DNA of 64,000 nt from SYFT01 sp964471115 (GTDB lineage: Bacteria; Acidobacteriota; Vicinamibacteria; Vicinamibacterales; SCN-69-37), in the NCBI GenBank assembly GCA_964471115.1, contig CAYYFE010000003.1, positions 124,001 to 188,000 of the forward strand. Direction: 5' to 3'. Positions 25,995 to 34,214 of the stretch are shown piece by piece (the stretch's first letter is position 1; each line of letters opens with the position of its first letter). The notes below the pieces were generated by a model. It saw only the letters and a list, made by a program, of their open reading frames with translations. It was not told the DNA's origin and searched no databases. The translations under genes were made by a program, and so were the position numbers.

Positions 25995-26320
25995 GGGAAG
26001 ATCACATCGATCTTGCGCCAGTCCTTCTGAGCGGCAGCGCATTTCTTCGTCCAGTCGGGCGCGCGGTTGAGCTGATCGGGCACCTGCGCGGGCCAGAAAC
26101 AGCCCAGATGACAGTCGAACAGGTCGCGCTCGACGGGCTGGCACAACCCGGCCGTGCCGCCCGTGCGGTCCACTTCCCAGCCGGGCGCAAACACCGTCGA
26201 GCAGCCGAGGGGAATGTGCGGACCGCGCGGCTGCTGCGGCACCGCCAGAGCGACGACATCGCCCTCGAGCGCGTCCACCAGACGCTGCGCCTTGGCGTTA
26301 ACTGGGCTGAGGTGCTTCAT
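25991..26320 (-). CDS. qhpC: Quinohemoprotein amine dehydrogenase gamma subunit (CTQ-bearing)
   Basis: Catalytic small subunit of 109 residues that carries the cysteine tryptophylquinone cofactor inside a thioether-caged peptide. All cross-linking residues of the Paracoccus enzyme are present with the same spacing: C40-E49, C60-D66 and C74-D82 for the Cys-to-acid thioethers, and C70 with W76 for CTQ. Key stretches are 'GCSTVFAPGWEVD', 'LCQPVERDLFDC' and 'CFWPAQVPD'. Residues before about 37 form a leader to be removed by QhpE. Start ATG 26320 overlaps the end of qhpD by 23 bases, so the radical-SAM enzyme and its substrate are made together. The gene is short and lies in a frame easily missed. 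Confidence 0.95.
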   Translation of the reverse strand: MKHLSPVNAKAQRLVDALEGDVVALAVPQQPRGPHIPLGCSTVFAPGWEVDRTGGTAGLCQPVERDLFDCHLGCFWPAQVPDQLNRAPDWTKKCAAAQKDWRKIDVIFP

Positions 26321-27740
26321 GGGTGTCCTCGAACTGCGTGAGAAACTCCGGGTTGACGAGTGCGATCTGGCCGTAGATCTGCAGGCAGGTGTCGGTCCAC
26401 CCGCGAATCCAGTCGCAGTAGTGCAGGTTGGGGCGATTGGTCGTGCCGAAGCGTGTATGCGCTTCGTGGTAACACCCGCCCGCGCACAGCGGCCGGGCCC
26501 AGCAGGTCTGGCAGTCGGTCTTGTCGCTGACGTGGTGCGACTCAAGGAAGTCGCGCTGGCGTTCGCGGTCCACGCCGTCGCGCACCGTCCCCAGCTTGTG
26601 ATCGTCGGATCCGGCGAATCGGTGACACAGGGCCACGTCTCCGCCGGTGGAGACGCCGAGCAAGCCAAACCCGGCGCCACACGGCCAGGCTTTGCTGGCG
26701 CCCTTGTGGATTTCCCCCAGCGTCTCGCGCACGTTGCTGAAGCCGTGATGCCGCCCTTCAAGCGCCGCCGCCAAATAGTCCTGCGCCAGTCCCCGGAACT
26801 CGGCCAGCACCCGTTCGAACCCCTCGTCGCCGAAGGCGTGCGGCCGCTCCGGTGACGCCGTTACCGGGGCAAATCCCACTTCCCAGAAGCCCAGGTCCTG
26901 CGTGAGGTGTTCGTAGATGCGCCGCACGTCGAGCGTGTCGCGGGTGAGCGTCACCCGCGCGCCGATCGGCCGCGAGCGGTGCCGGGCAATGAGCGCCTTG
27001 ATCTTCGGCGCCACCACGTCGTAGCTGCCGCGGCCGTCGTGGAACACGCGGAACCGGTTCTGCAACTCCCGCGGGCCATCCATCGAGATGGTGACGCCAA
27101 AACGATGTTCGGCCAGAAAGTCGATGATCTCGTCGGACAGCAGCGTGGCGTTGGTCGTCATGCTGAAGTCGATGGTCTTGCCCATCGCGGCAGCCTGCGC
27201 CGTCGCATAGGCGACCGTGGTCTTCAGCACGCGGAAGTTCAGCAGCGTCTCGCCGCCGAAAAACGTCATGTGCGCCTCGGGGCCGGATTCACGCAGAAGG
27301 AAATCGACGCTTTCACGCGCCGTCTCCTCGCTCATCATCTTCGGCTGCTGGCTGCCGGTCTGGACGACGCGGTCTTCGCCGTACTCGTAGCAATACGCGC
27401 AGCTCAGGTTGCACTGGCTCGTCACGTTGAGCACCATCGTGCTCAGCGGCACAGGTGTGAGCGGCAGCATCTTCGGCGTCTTCCGGGCCGGCGTCTCGCT
27501 GCGACGAAGCGCACGCACGCGAATCAGTTCGTCGACGGTTTCGTCGACGGCCTGCGCCGGAAACCGCTCCGCCAGGTCGGCGACGATCTCTGCGGTCGAT
27601 CGCGAGCGCAGCGACACCGCGTCGAGCACGGCCGCCGAGACGTCATCGATCGCCATCACGGCCGCGCTGGGCGCCAGATACAGGAACCGGCGGCCGCCGG
27701 CCTCAAACGCGTGGCAATCTCCCGGGTGCAGCGTACTCAT
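26298..27740 (-). CDS. qhpD: Radical SAM maturase of the QHNDH gamma subunit
   Basis: Peptide-modifying radical SAM enzyme of 480 residues that forms the Cys-to-Asp/Glu thioether bridges in QhpC. It has an N-terminal recognition-like domain (about 1-90), the [4Fe-4S]-SAM motif 'CNLSCAYCYEYGED' (C110, C114, C117) and a C-terminal SPASM-type region with many cysteines ('WPCGAG', 'DCQTCWARPLCAGGCYHEAH', 'NLHYCDW'). The start at 27740 is chosen because its ATG overlaps the qhpA stop; the open frame continues nine codons upstream. The order qhpA-D-C-B is as in known amine dehydrogenase operons. Confidence 0.94.
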   Translation of the reverse strand: MSTLHPGDCHAFEAGGRRFLYLAPSAAVMAIDDVSAAVLDAVSLRSRSTAEIVADLAERFPAQAVDETVDELIRVRALRRSETPARKTPKMLPLTPVPLSTMVLNVTSQCNLSCAYCYEYGEDRVVQTGSQQPKMMSEETARESVDFLLRESGPEAHMTFFGGETLLNFRVLKTTVAYATAQAAAMGKTIDFSMTTNATLLSDEIIDFLAEHRFGVTISMDGPRELQNRFRVFHDGRGSYDVVAPKIKALIARHRSRPIGARVTLTRDTLDVRRIYEHLTQDLGFWEVGFAPVTASPERPHAFGDEGFERVLAEFRGLAQDYLAAALEGRHHGFSNVRETLGEIHKGASKAWPCGAGFGLLGVSTGGDVALCHRFAGSDDHKLGTVRDGVDRERQRDFLESHHVSDKTDCQTCWARPLCAGGCYHEAHTRFGTTNRPNLHYCDWIRGWTDTCLQIYGQIALVNPEFLTQFEDTHEAPQPS

Positions 27741-29452
27741 CGGTTGGTCACCGAGCTGAAATCCCACCGCAGGTAGAGCGGCGGCGCCACCACCAGGTGC
27801 GCCCGCGCGCGCAGAGGGGCCGCGCCGTCGCCCGGGGTGTGCGTGGCCACCACCCAGACGTCGCCGATGTTGTTGCGATTGCCCGATCGCTCCGGGTTCG
27901 GCCCGTCCACCGCCGGTGTGAACCGGCCGGTCGCCGCATCGATGCCGCCCACGAACTTCAGGTCATCGTCGGCAAACGTGGCCGTGTATTCCTCGAGCGA
28001 CCACGTGGCGTCGACCATACCCAGCGAGAGGTCGTCGGCCGTGTCGGGTTTGCCGTCGCGGCCGTGGGACCAGGCCACGGCTTCGAACTGCGCCAGCATC
28101 TTCGGGAACACCACGCCGCCGACCCGCGCCATGTTCCAGCCGGGCGTGACCTTGATGTAGTGCACGCGGTCGTAGACCACGAGCGCGTCGCGGTGCAGCG
28201 CGCCGGCCAGGAACAGGTCCCGCGCGCCGGTCGCCGCGTTGGCTGCCACGGTGACCTCGACGGTCACGACCGACGACGAAGCTTCAGTCACGCCCGTGAC
28301 GGTGACGCCGGGACCGAAGTCGACATCACGCGTCGTGAGTCCGGCGGGGAAGTTGGCGCCGAAGACGCGCAGCGTCTGCGTGGCGCCCTGACGGGCGGCG
28401 GTGCGGTCCAGGCCGGCCACCACGGGTTCGCGCCCGATGCGCCGCAGCGTGACGTCGGCGCCCAGTTCGTCGTAGTCGCCGGTGAACCAGCGGCCGGCGA
28501 TCGACTGCCAGTCGCGTTCGACGTGCATCACCTCACGCAGCGTCGTGTCCGGATCGCCGCCGGCCGTCGTCCGGCCGCGCCACTGGAAGCCGGTGAACGT
28601 CGTGGCGCGTCCCTCGCGCGCGACCTGCCGGCCCGTGCGCGCGTAGCGGTAGTTCACCTGCGTGGTCAGATCGTCTGGTGACGCGCCGGCTGCGATCGTC
28701 ACGGTGCCGAAGATCGGGCCCGCGCCCGGTTCGGTGCCGCTCAACAGCCACGTGCCTTCGAGGCGCGGACTTCGGCGTGAGGCGGTCCAGGCCGTCCACT
28801 CGGGGGTGACCAGCGGATACTTCGGCTTGAGGTGCGCCAGCACCTTGTCCATTGGATGCCGGTTGTCGGGCGGACGGCCGTCTGGCCCCGGCGTGGTGCT
28901 GGGCGGTCCGCCACGCCGGAACACCTGGAAGTCGACCAGCGGATACCAGCCGCGATGCATCGCCAGCAGCAGGTCCCACTCCTTCGGCGTGCGGCGCTGC
29001 AGCATCACCCGGCCGATCGAATGACAACTCGAGCAGACACTTTCCGTGTCGGCGTTCGCCTCGTACTTGAAGTCAATCAGACGCCGCTCGAGTTCGAAGG
29101 CCGCCGGGCGGACTTCCTCGGGCGCCAGGCCCAGTTCATCGGCCAGGTACTTGACGATCTCGCGCGCGTCGGCCGGCTCGATTTCCGCCTTGTTCAGCGT
29201 GACCATCCGGCGAATCGTTTCCTGCCAGCCCTCGGGCGTGGTGCGCCGATAGGAGATGCGCGACATGCGCCCTTCGCTGTCGGTCGTGTGGCAGTCGCCG
29301 CAAATCGTCCGGGTCTTTTCGTGCCGGATGGGAATGCCTTCGTCGGTCTGCGCGGCGGCGGGCGTCTGCGCCGCCTGCGCGTTCACGCGGCGGGACTCGA
29401 CCGCGGCGCACCACAACAACACGGCAACGAGGAGGGGAGTGATGCGCGCCAT
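27737..29452 (-). CDS. qhpA: Quinohemoprotein amine dehydrogenase alpha subunit (diheme)
   Basis: Periplasmic diheme c-type subunit of 571 residues that takes electrons from CTQ. Signal peptide (about 1-25), then two heme-binding sites: C51-C54-H55 ('TICGDCHTT') and C140-C143-H144 ('SVCSSCHSI'). The rest (about 200-571) is made of beta-sandwich domains including an IPT-like part 'RVFGANFPAGLTTRDVDFGP'. Length and layout match the family. It starts 17 bases after the qhpG stop; a TATAAA hexamer in that gap could be a weak internal promoter. ATG 29452 gives the signal peptide. Confidence 0.93.
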   Translation of the reverse strand: MARITPLLVAVLLWCAAVESRRVNAQAAQTPAAAQTDEGIPIRHEKTRTICGDCHTTDSEGRMSRISYRRTTPEGWQETIRRMVTLNKAEIEPADAREIVKYLADELGLAPEEVRPAAFELERRLIDFKYEANADTESVCSSCHSIGRVMLQRRTPKEWDLLLAMHRGWYPLVDFQVFRRGGPPSTTPGPDGRPPDNRHPMDKVLAHLKPKYPLVTPEWTAWTASRRSPRLEGTWLLSGTEPGAGPIFGTVTIAAGASPDDLTTQVNYRYARTGRQVAREGRATTFTGFQWRGRTTAGGDPDTTLREVMHVERDWQSIAGRWFTGDYDELGADVTLRRIGREPVVAGLDRTAARQGATQTLRVFGANFPAGLTTRDVDFGPGVTVTGVTEASSSVVTVEVTVAANAATGARDLFLAGALHRDALVVYDRVHYIKVTPGWNMARVGGVVFPKMLAQFEAVAWSHGRDGKPDTADDLSLGMVDATWSLEEYTATFADDDLKFVGGIDAATGRFTPAVDGPNPERSGNRNNIGDVWVVATHTPGDGAAPLRARAHLVVAPPLYLRWDFSSVTNR

Positions 29453-29469
29453 ACGAGTGGCCGTTTATA

Positions 29470-30930
29470 TCACTCTTCGAGGTGCCTGAGCGCGCCTCTG
29501 GCGACGAGTGTGGACAGGACGCCGAGGAAATCCGGCAGGCCGACGCCGGGCTGCTCACGCGTGAGCGCCATGTACATCTCGCCGACATCCCGGTACATCC
29601 CGGCCAGCCGAACGACCCGGAGCAGGTCGATGTTGCGCAGGTACCGAACGCCCGCCGGCCAGGCCGGCAGCACCAGGTGGTCATCGAGGACCAGCGCGTC
29701 GCCGCGAATCACCGCGCGCGGCTCGATCCGGACCTGTGGCCCTGGCGCGAGCCGAACTTCGGGCCGGGTCTGCAGGTCCTTGAGCGCCGCGCGCACGCCG
29801 GGGTCTTGCGCGAGCGCCGCGGGATTCTCCTGGTCGTCCCCCTCGTCGCCGGCACTCTCCGACGCCCGCACCTGCCAGAACGGATGATGGACCCCAGCCG
29901 CGCCGGCGTATCGGGCGGCCGCGCGGCGCAGGCCGGCGATGGCCTGGCGCTCACGGTGTTCGAAGAAGGCGAGTGCAGGGGCGCGCATCGACGGCGTGGC
30001 AATCACGGTGCGGACGACAATGCCGGCGAGCCAGCCAGAGGCGAGCGCTTTTTTCACTCCGAACGACGACAGCGGATCGATACAGGCGGCGGCGTCACCG
30101 GCCAGCAGAAAGCCGGGGCCGGCGTGCGCGCGCGTCGTGTAGAGCGAGGCATCCGCGCCCCAGGGGCCGTCCACGAGCGTGGAGGCGCCGAGCAGCGGCG
30201 CAAACGCCGGCACGTTCTCGAGCGCCGCGCGATACACCTCGCCGGCCGGCGCGTCGCGTTTGAGCGCGCTGCGTGCCGGGTCGACCATCACGGTGACGTA
30301 GCGGAGGTCCTCGGCGACCGGCACGGACCATGCCCAGCCACCGGCATGTGAGGCGACAAGCGCATGGCCGCGTTGCCCGGGTGGCCACGGCGCCGCCTGC
30401 CGCCAGAGGCCGGCCAGCGCCACCGTGTGATGCGAGACGTCATGATCCCGAAACGCGCGCGCGATGACGCCGGCGCGTCCGGACGCGTCAATGACCCACG
30501 GCGCCTCGATCGTGACGGGGCCATCTGCCGTCTCGATATGCACGGAGGGCAGATCCACCGCACGGACGACTCCTGGCAGCACCCGCGCGCCCGCCGAGGC
30601 CGCGACGTGCCGCAGGACGGCATCAAACCGATCGCGTTCCACCTGGTATCCGATGTCTTCAGGAGGGAAGGTCTCGACCCGCGGTGGCGCGTCAGCCCAC
30701 CACACCGTGTTGCCGCGCCAGCGTTCGAAGCCCGCGGCGTCGACCGCGTGGTCCATGCCGAGCGCACGCAGCAGCCGTCGCGCGCTGGGCGGGATCGATT
30801 CGGCCAGCGCCCGTCGCACGCCGGCAGGACGGTCCACCAGCGACACGGCGTGACCGGCGCGGGCCAGGACGGCCGCCGCCGCACTCCCCGCGGGGCCCGC
30901 GCCGATGATGAGGACCTCGGGGGCAGTCAC
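29470..30930 (-). CDS. qhpG: FAD-dependent monooxygenase of QHNDH maturation
   Basis: Flavoprotein of 486 residues in the tryptophan-halogenase/p-hydroxybenzoate-hydroxylase superfamily. The FAD-binding start 'VLIIGAGPAGSAAAAVLARA' is at about 5-24 and the second dinucleotide motif near 'FLLAGDAAACIDPLSSFGVK'. In the known pathway QhpG hydroxylates the gamma-subunit tryptophan to begin CTQ formation. The GTG at 30930 is used because it lies 19 bases after the cytochrome stop and begins directly before the FAD motif; the longer open frame overlaps the cytochrome. Here qhpG is upstream of qhpA, together with the rest of the qhp genes. Confidence 0.88.
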   Translation of the reverse strand: MTAPEVLIIGAGPAGSAAAAVLARAGHAVSLVDRPAGVRRALAESIPPSARRLLRALGMDHAVDAAGFERWRGNTVWWADAPPRVETFPPEDIGYQVERDRFDAVLRHVAASAGARVLPGVVRAVDLPSVHIETADGPVTIEAPWVIDASGRAGVIARAFRDHDVSHHTVALAGLWRQAAPWPPGQRGHALVASHAGGWAWSVPVAEDLRYVTVMVDPARSALKRDAPAGEVYRAALENVPAFAPLLGASTLVDGPWGADASLYTTRAHAGPGFLLAGDAAACIDPLSSFGVKKALASGWLAGIVVRTVIATPSMRAPALAFFEHRERQAIAGLRRAAARYAGAAGVHHPFWQVRASESAGDEGDDQENPAALAQDPGVRAALKDLQTRPEVRLAPGPQVRIEPRAVIRGDALVLDDHLVLPAWPAGVRYLRNIDLLRVVRLAGMYRDVGEMYMALTREQPGVGLPDFLGVLSTLVARGALRHLEE

Positions 30931-30949
30931 GGGCGCGCGTGGCCGCGGG

Positions 30950-31453
30950 TTATTTCTTTCTGGCGAGGACCGCCGCGGCGCGCGCCTTCGTGAGCGGCGC
31001 GGCACCGGCGGGGTAGCCGTTCTGCTGCAGGACGTAGGCCATCAGGTTGAGGGCCTCCTCTTCGCTGACCACGGCGGATCCGTCGTTGGGCATCGTGAAC
31101 GTGATGACCGAGACCAGTTCGTCAATGGTCTTGCCTTCCCACTTCTTGAGGAAGGGTTCGTCGCCCAGCAGCAGGTCTTCGGGCTTCTTCCGTGTGGCCT
31201 CGGTGAACGCGTGGCAGCTCAGGCACAACTTGTCGTACTGCGCCTTGGCCGCATCGGCCTGGGCCTTGCTGTAGATCCCGTCGTTGGTCGTGGCCTGCCC
31301 GGACGAAGCGCCGGTGGCCGCCGCGACTGCGGCGGCGCACCAGACGAGGGCGGCGGCAAGCGCGGTACGGCGCCCCGAAGAACGGGGCGCCCTACGGACG
31401 AATCGGGGCGCCCTACGGACGAATCGGGGCGCCCTGCGGGTCGCCGACATCAT
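30950..31453 (-). CDS. Monoheme c-type cytochrome between iorB and qhpG
   Basis: Exported class I cytochrome of 167 residues with one heme site 'CLSCH' and a distal methionine probably in 'ITFTMPNDG'. The N-terminus is unusual: before the hydrophobic signal core ('ALAAALVWCAAAVAAA') lie three copies of a heptapeptide 'RRAPRFV/RRAPRSS' encoded by a GTAG-headed REP array, giving a very basic n-region. No later start codon would keep the signal core, so the repeat seems to be translated. Its ATG overlaps the stop of the molybdenum subunit upstream (ATGA). It probably takes electrons from the molybdenum enzyme, the amine dehydrogenase, or both. Confidence 0.85.
   Translation of the reverse strand: MMSATRRAPRFVRRAPRFVRRAPRSSGRRTALAAALVWCAAAVAAATGASSGQATTNDGIYSKAQADAAKAQYDKLCLSCHAFTEATRKKPEDLLLGDEPFLKKWEGKTIDELVSVITFTMPNDGSAVVSEEEALNLMAYVLQQNGYPAGAAPLTKARAAAVLARKK
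31369..31437 (-). repeat. REP array with GGCGCCCCG stem inside the cytochrome gene
   Basis: On the minus strand, GTAG + GGCGCCCCG-loop-CGGGGCGCC forms a complete hairpin (31395-31369), preceded by two 21-base units that carry only the first arm. The layout matches the other REPs here but with a different stem. Because 21 bases is seven codons, the array is read through in frame as RRAPRFV repeats. Confidence 0.75.
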
Positions 31454-33702
31454 CGCCAGCTGAACCCGTGTTTGCTGAGCGGCAGCGACCGCACGCGTGT
31501 GCCCGTCGCGGCGAAGATCGCGTTGGTCACGGCCGGCAGGATCGGCGGCAGCGGCGGTTCGCCAAGGCCGGTCGGGCTGTTATTGGACAGGACCCAGTGC
31601 GTCTCGATCTCGGGCGGCGCCTGGCGCATGCGCAGGATCGGGTAGCTGTCGAAGTTCGACTGGCGCACGCGCCCGCCGTCGACGTTGATCTCGAGCATGA
31701 GCTGGCTCAGGCCGTCGATCACCGCGCTGTGCACCTGGCTCTCGGCGTTGAGCGGGTTGATGATGTGCCGGCCGATGTCGCTGGCCACCCACACCTTGTT
31801 CACGCGGATGCGCCGGTTGGCGTCGACGTTCACTTCGGCCACCTCGGCGATGTAGCCCTGGTGCGAGAAGTGGAACGCCACCCCCATGCCGGACCCGCTC
31901 GGCAGCGTGCGTTTGCCCCAGCCGGACTTTTCGGCGACGAGTTTCAGGACCCCCGTCATGCGCTCCGCGTTGAACTGCGCGCCGCCGCCCTGTTGCGCGA
32001 TCGGCGTGCGCGCCAGCAGATCCAGGCGGAACTGCACCGGGTCCTTCCCGGCGGCCAGCGCGAGTTCGTCGAGGAACGACTGGATGACGAACGCGATCGC
32101 GCACGCGCCCGGCGCGCGGTGCGCGCCCGTCACCACGCCCAGCGGCATGGTCGTCACGTGCGTGGCGAAGTTGGGAATGAACCGCGCGGGGAACTCCGTC
32201 GGGCTGAGCGTGGCCGACCCCGCATACCGCGGGCCGGTCACCTGGCCCTGCTGATTGGTCTGCGGCGGTGCGCCGGCCACACGGAACGTCATGAAGTGAT
32301 TGCGCCAGGCCGTGATGCCGCCCGAGGCGTCCACGCCCGCCTTGAGGAAGTGATACCCGGCCGGGCGGAACACTTCATGCCGCATTTCGTCTTCGCGCGA
32401 CCACCGCAACTGCACCGGCACGCCGATGGTCTTGGCGATGACGGCCGTCTCGACGACGTAGTCGTTGTAGAGGCGGCGGCCGAAGCTGCCGCCCATGCGC
32501 GGCAGGTGGATGGTGACGTCGGCCGGCGTGATGCCCAGCGCCTGCGCGATCGTGTTGATCACGCCCCCCGGCTGCTGCGTGCCGGCCCACATTTCGAGTT
32601 TGCCGTTGGCGAAGACGGCCGTCGCATTGGGCGGCTCCATCGGCGCGTGGGTCAGGAACGGATATTCGTACGCCGCCTCGACGACCTTGGCCGCCGATCC
32701 GAGCGCGGCCTCCACATCGCCGTCCGCGCGCGACGTCAGTTCAGGCGCCTGCGTCGCCAATTGCGCGGCCTGCTTGGAGAAGTCCGCGGTGCTGTCGTTG
32801 ACGGCCAGTCCGTAATCCCACGTGACGTTCAGCTTCTTGCGCGCGTTCTCCGCGTACCACCAGCTGTCGGCCACCACGGCCACGCCGCTCATCGAGCCGC
32901 CGCCATGGCTGTCGGGCACGATGAACGCATGCCGCACGCCCGGCATGCCCTTGATCTCATCGAGGTTCGCGCTCTGCGCCTTGCCGCCGATCACCGGGCA
33001 GCGCTGGTACACGGCGTAGAGCATGTTCGGCAGTTTGACGTCGCTGCCGAAGAGCGCCTGTCCGGTCACGATCTTGAAGTTGTCGACGCCGGGAATGCGT
33101 GTGCCGATGATCCGGTAGTTGGCCGGGTCCTTCATCGGCAGCGACTCGTTGAGCGGCGGCGGTGTCATCGTCGCGGCCGCCGCGGCGAACTGGCCGTAGC
33201 CGGCCGACCGGTTCGAGGCCGCATGCACGAGCCGCCCGGGCGTCGTCGTGATCTCGGAGGCCGGCACACCCCAGGCCTGGGCCGCCGCGCCAATCAGCAT
33301 CTGGCGCGCCGCAGCGCCCATCTGGCGCATCGGCACCCAGTTGGTCGGCGTGGCGAAGCTGCCGCCGGCCGACTGCTGCCCGTATCGCGCCGGATTGAGG
33401 TCGGCCTGCACGATGCGGACGTCCTTCCACTCGACGTCGAGTTCTTCGGCGATGAGCATCGGCAGCATCACCTTCACGCCCTGGCCGATCTCGGGGTTCT
33501 TGGCCGTGATGGTGACGATGCCGTTGGCGTCGATCGAGATGAACGCGTTGGGATCGAGCGGAGGCTGCCCGCCGCCGCGCCCCTGCGCGAGCAGGTCGAG
33601 TGGTTCGAGGTACCCCGACAGCAGGAAGCCGCCGCCGGCCAGCGCCGACACCTTCAGAAAGCTGCGGCGATTGACGGTGGGAAGCAGGGTGGCGGTGCTC
33701 AC
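31450..33702 (-). CDS. iorB: Molybdenum-binding subunit of an IorB-type aldehyde/N-heterocycle oxidoreductase
   Basis: Large catalytic subunit of 750 residues in the xanthine dehydrogenase family, of the periplasmic type without a flavin subunit. A Tat signal 'NRRSFLKVSALAGGGFLLSG' stands at about 11-30. Molybdopterin-contact stretches are visible: 'EIGQGVKVMLPMLIAEEL', 'GGSFGRRLYNDYV' and 'TGAHRAPGACAIAFVIQSFL', with the C-terminal 'NNSPTGLGEPPLPPILPAV' holding the conserved glutamate of 'GLGEPP'. The GTG at 33702 overlaps the stop of the iron-sulfur subunit; the longer open frame is artefactual. Substrate is not fixed by sequence: family members oxidise isoquinolines or aldehydes. The operon context suggests aldehydes from the amine dehydrogenase. 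Confidence 0.88.
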   Translation of the reverse strand: MSTATLLPTVNRRSFLKVSALAGGGFLLSGYLEPLDLLAQGRGGGQPPLDPNAFISIDANGIVTITAKNPEIGQGVKVMLPMLIAEELDVEWKDVRIVQADLNPARYGQQSAGGSFATPTNWVPMRQMGAAARQMLIGAAAQAWGVPASEITTTPGRLVHAASNRSAGYGQFAAAAATMTPPPLNESLPMKDPANYRIIGTRIPGVDNFKIVTGQALFGSDVKLPNMLYAVYQRCPVIGGKAQSANLDEIKGMPGVRHAFIVPDSHGGGSMSGVAVVADSWWYAENARKKLNVTWDYGLAVNDSTADFSKQAAQLATQAPELTSRADGDVEAALGSAAKVVEAAYEYPFLTHAPMEPPNATAVFANGKLEMWAGTQQPGGVINTIAQALGITPADVTIHLPRMGGSFGRRLYNDYVVETAVIAKTIGVPVQLRWSREDEMRHEVFRPAGYHFLKAGVDASGGITAWRNHFMTFRVAGAPPQTNQQGQVTGPRYAGSATLSPTEFPARFIPNFATHVTTMPLGVVTGAHRAPGACAIAFVIQSFLDELALAAGKDPVQFRLDLLARTPIAQQGGGAQFNAERMTGVLKLVAEKSGWGKRTLPSGSGMGVAFHFSHQGYIAEVAEVNVDANRRIRVNKVWVASDIGRHIINPLNAESQVHSAVIDGLSQLMLEINVDGGRVRQSNFDSYPILRMRQAPPEIETHWVLSNNSPTGLGEPPLPPILPAVTNAIFAATGTRVRSLPLSKHGFSWR

Positions 33703-34196
33703 TTGGCCTCCTCGGTCGATGGGGTCGCGGTCAGTTCGGCGGCGCCCTGACGGACGGCATGATGAATGCCCTGGCGAATGCGGATGTAGGTGCCGCACCG
33801 GCAGAGGTTGGTGTTCATCGCGGCGTCGATATCGGCATCCGTGGGCTTCGGCCGCTGGGCCAGCAGGGCTGCGGCGGCCATGATCTGGCCCGCCTGGCAG
33901 TAGCCACACTCGGGCACGTCGAGTTCCTGCCACGCCTTCTGCAGCGGGTGCGTACCGTCGGCCGACAGGCCCTCGATGGTCACCACCGCCGCGCCCGCGA
34001 CGTTGCTGACGGGTGTCTGGCACGAGCGCACGGCGCGTCCGCGCACGTGCACCGTGCACGCGCCGCATTGGCCCGTGCCGCAGCCGTATTTCGTGCCGTG
34101 CAGGTTCAGGACATCCCGCAGCACCCACAGCAGGGGCATCTCGTTCGGGACGTCGACGGTCGTCGACTTGCCGTTGAGCGTAAAAGTGACAGGCAT
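33699..34196 (-). CDS. iorA: (2Fe-2S)-binding subunit, IorA type
   Basis: Electron-transfer subunit of 165 residues with two [2Fe-2S] clusters: a plant-ferredoxin-type one ('KYGCGTGQCGACTVHV' plus a following Cys in 'VRSCQTPV') and the helical-bundle one ('ECGYCQAGQIMAAAALLA' and 'TNLCRCGTY'). It has no export signal of its own and would be carried out with the Tat-signalled large subunit, as in related enzymes. It opens the 11.7-kb operon. A TATAAT hexamer lies only 7 bases before its ATG, so the message may be leaderless. Confidence 0.92.
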   Translation of the reverse strand: MPVTFTLNGKSTTVDVPNEMPLLWVLRDVLNLHGTKYGCGTGQCGACTVHVRGRAVRSCQTPVSNVAGAAVVTIEGLSADGTHPLQKAWQELDVPECGYCQAGQIMAAAALLAQRPKPTDADIDAAMNTNLCRCGTYIRIRQGIHHAVRQGAAELTATPSTEEAK

Positions 34197-34203
34197 GGGC
34201 GGG

Positions 34204-34209
34204 ATTATA
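34204..34209 (-). promoter_or_regulatory. TATAAT -10 box of the iorAB-qhp operon
   Basis: A perfect TATAAT on the minus strand lies 7 bases before the iorA ATG in GC-rich DNA. The expected transcript start falls on or next to the start codon. No convincing -35 is seen; its place is taken by the heptamer repeat tract. Confidence 0.4.
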
Positions 34210-34214
34210 AGGCC

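Noticed and set aside
26002..26259. 85-residue alternative frame over the QHNDH gamma-subunit region
   Set aside because: It is out of frame with the gamma-subunit sequence, which shows all expected cross-linking residues in the neighbouring frame.
31468..33750. 760-residue plus-strand frame opposite the IorB-type subunit
   Set aside because: Arg/His-rich shadow without domains; the minus-strand gene is intact and coupled to its neighbours.
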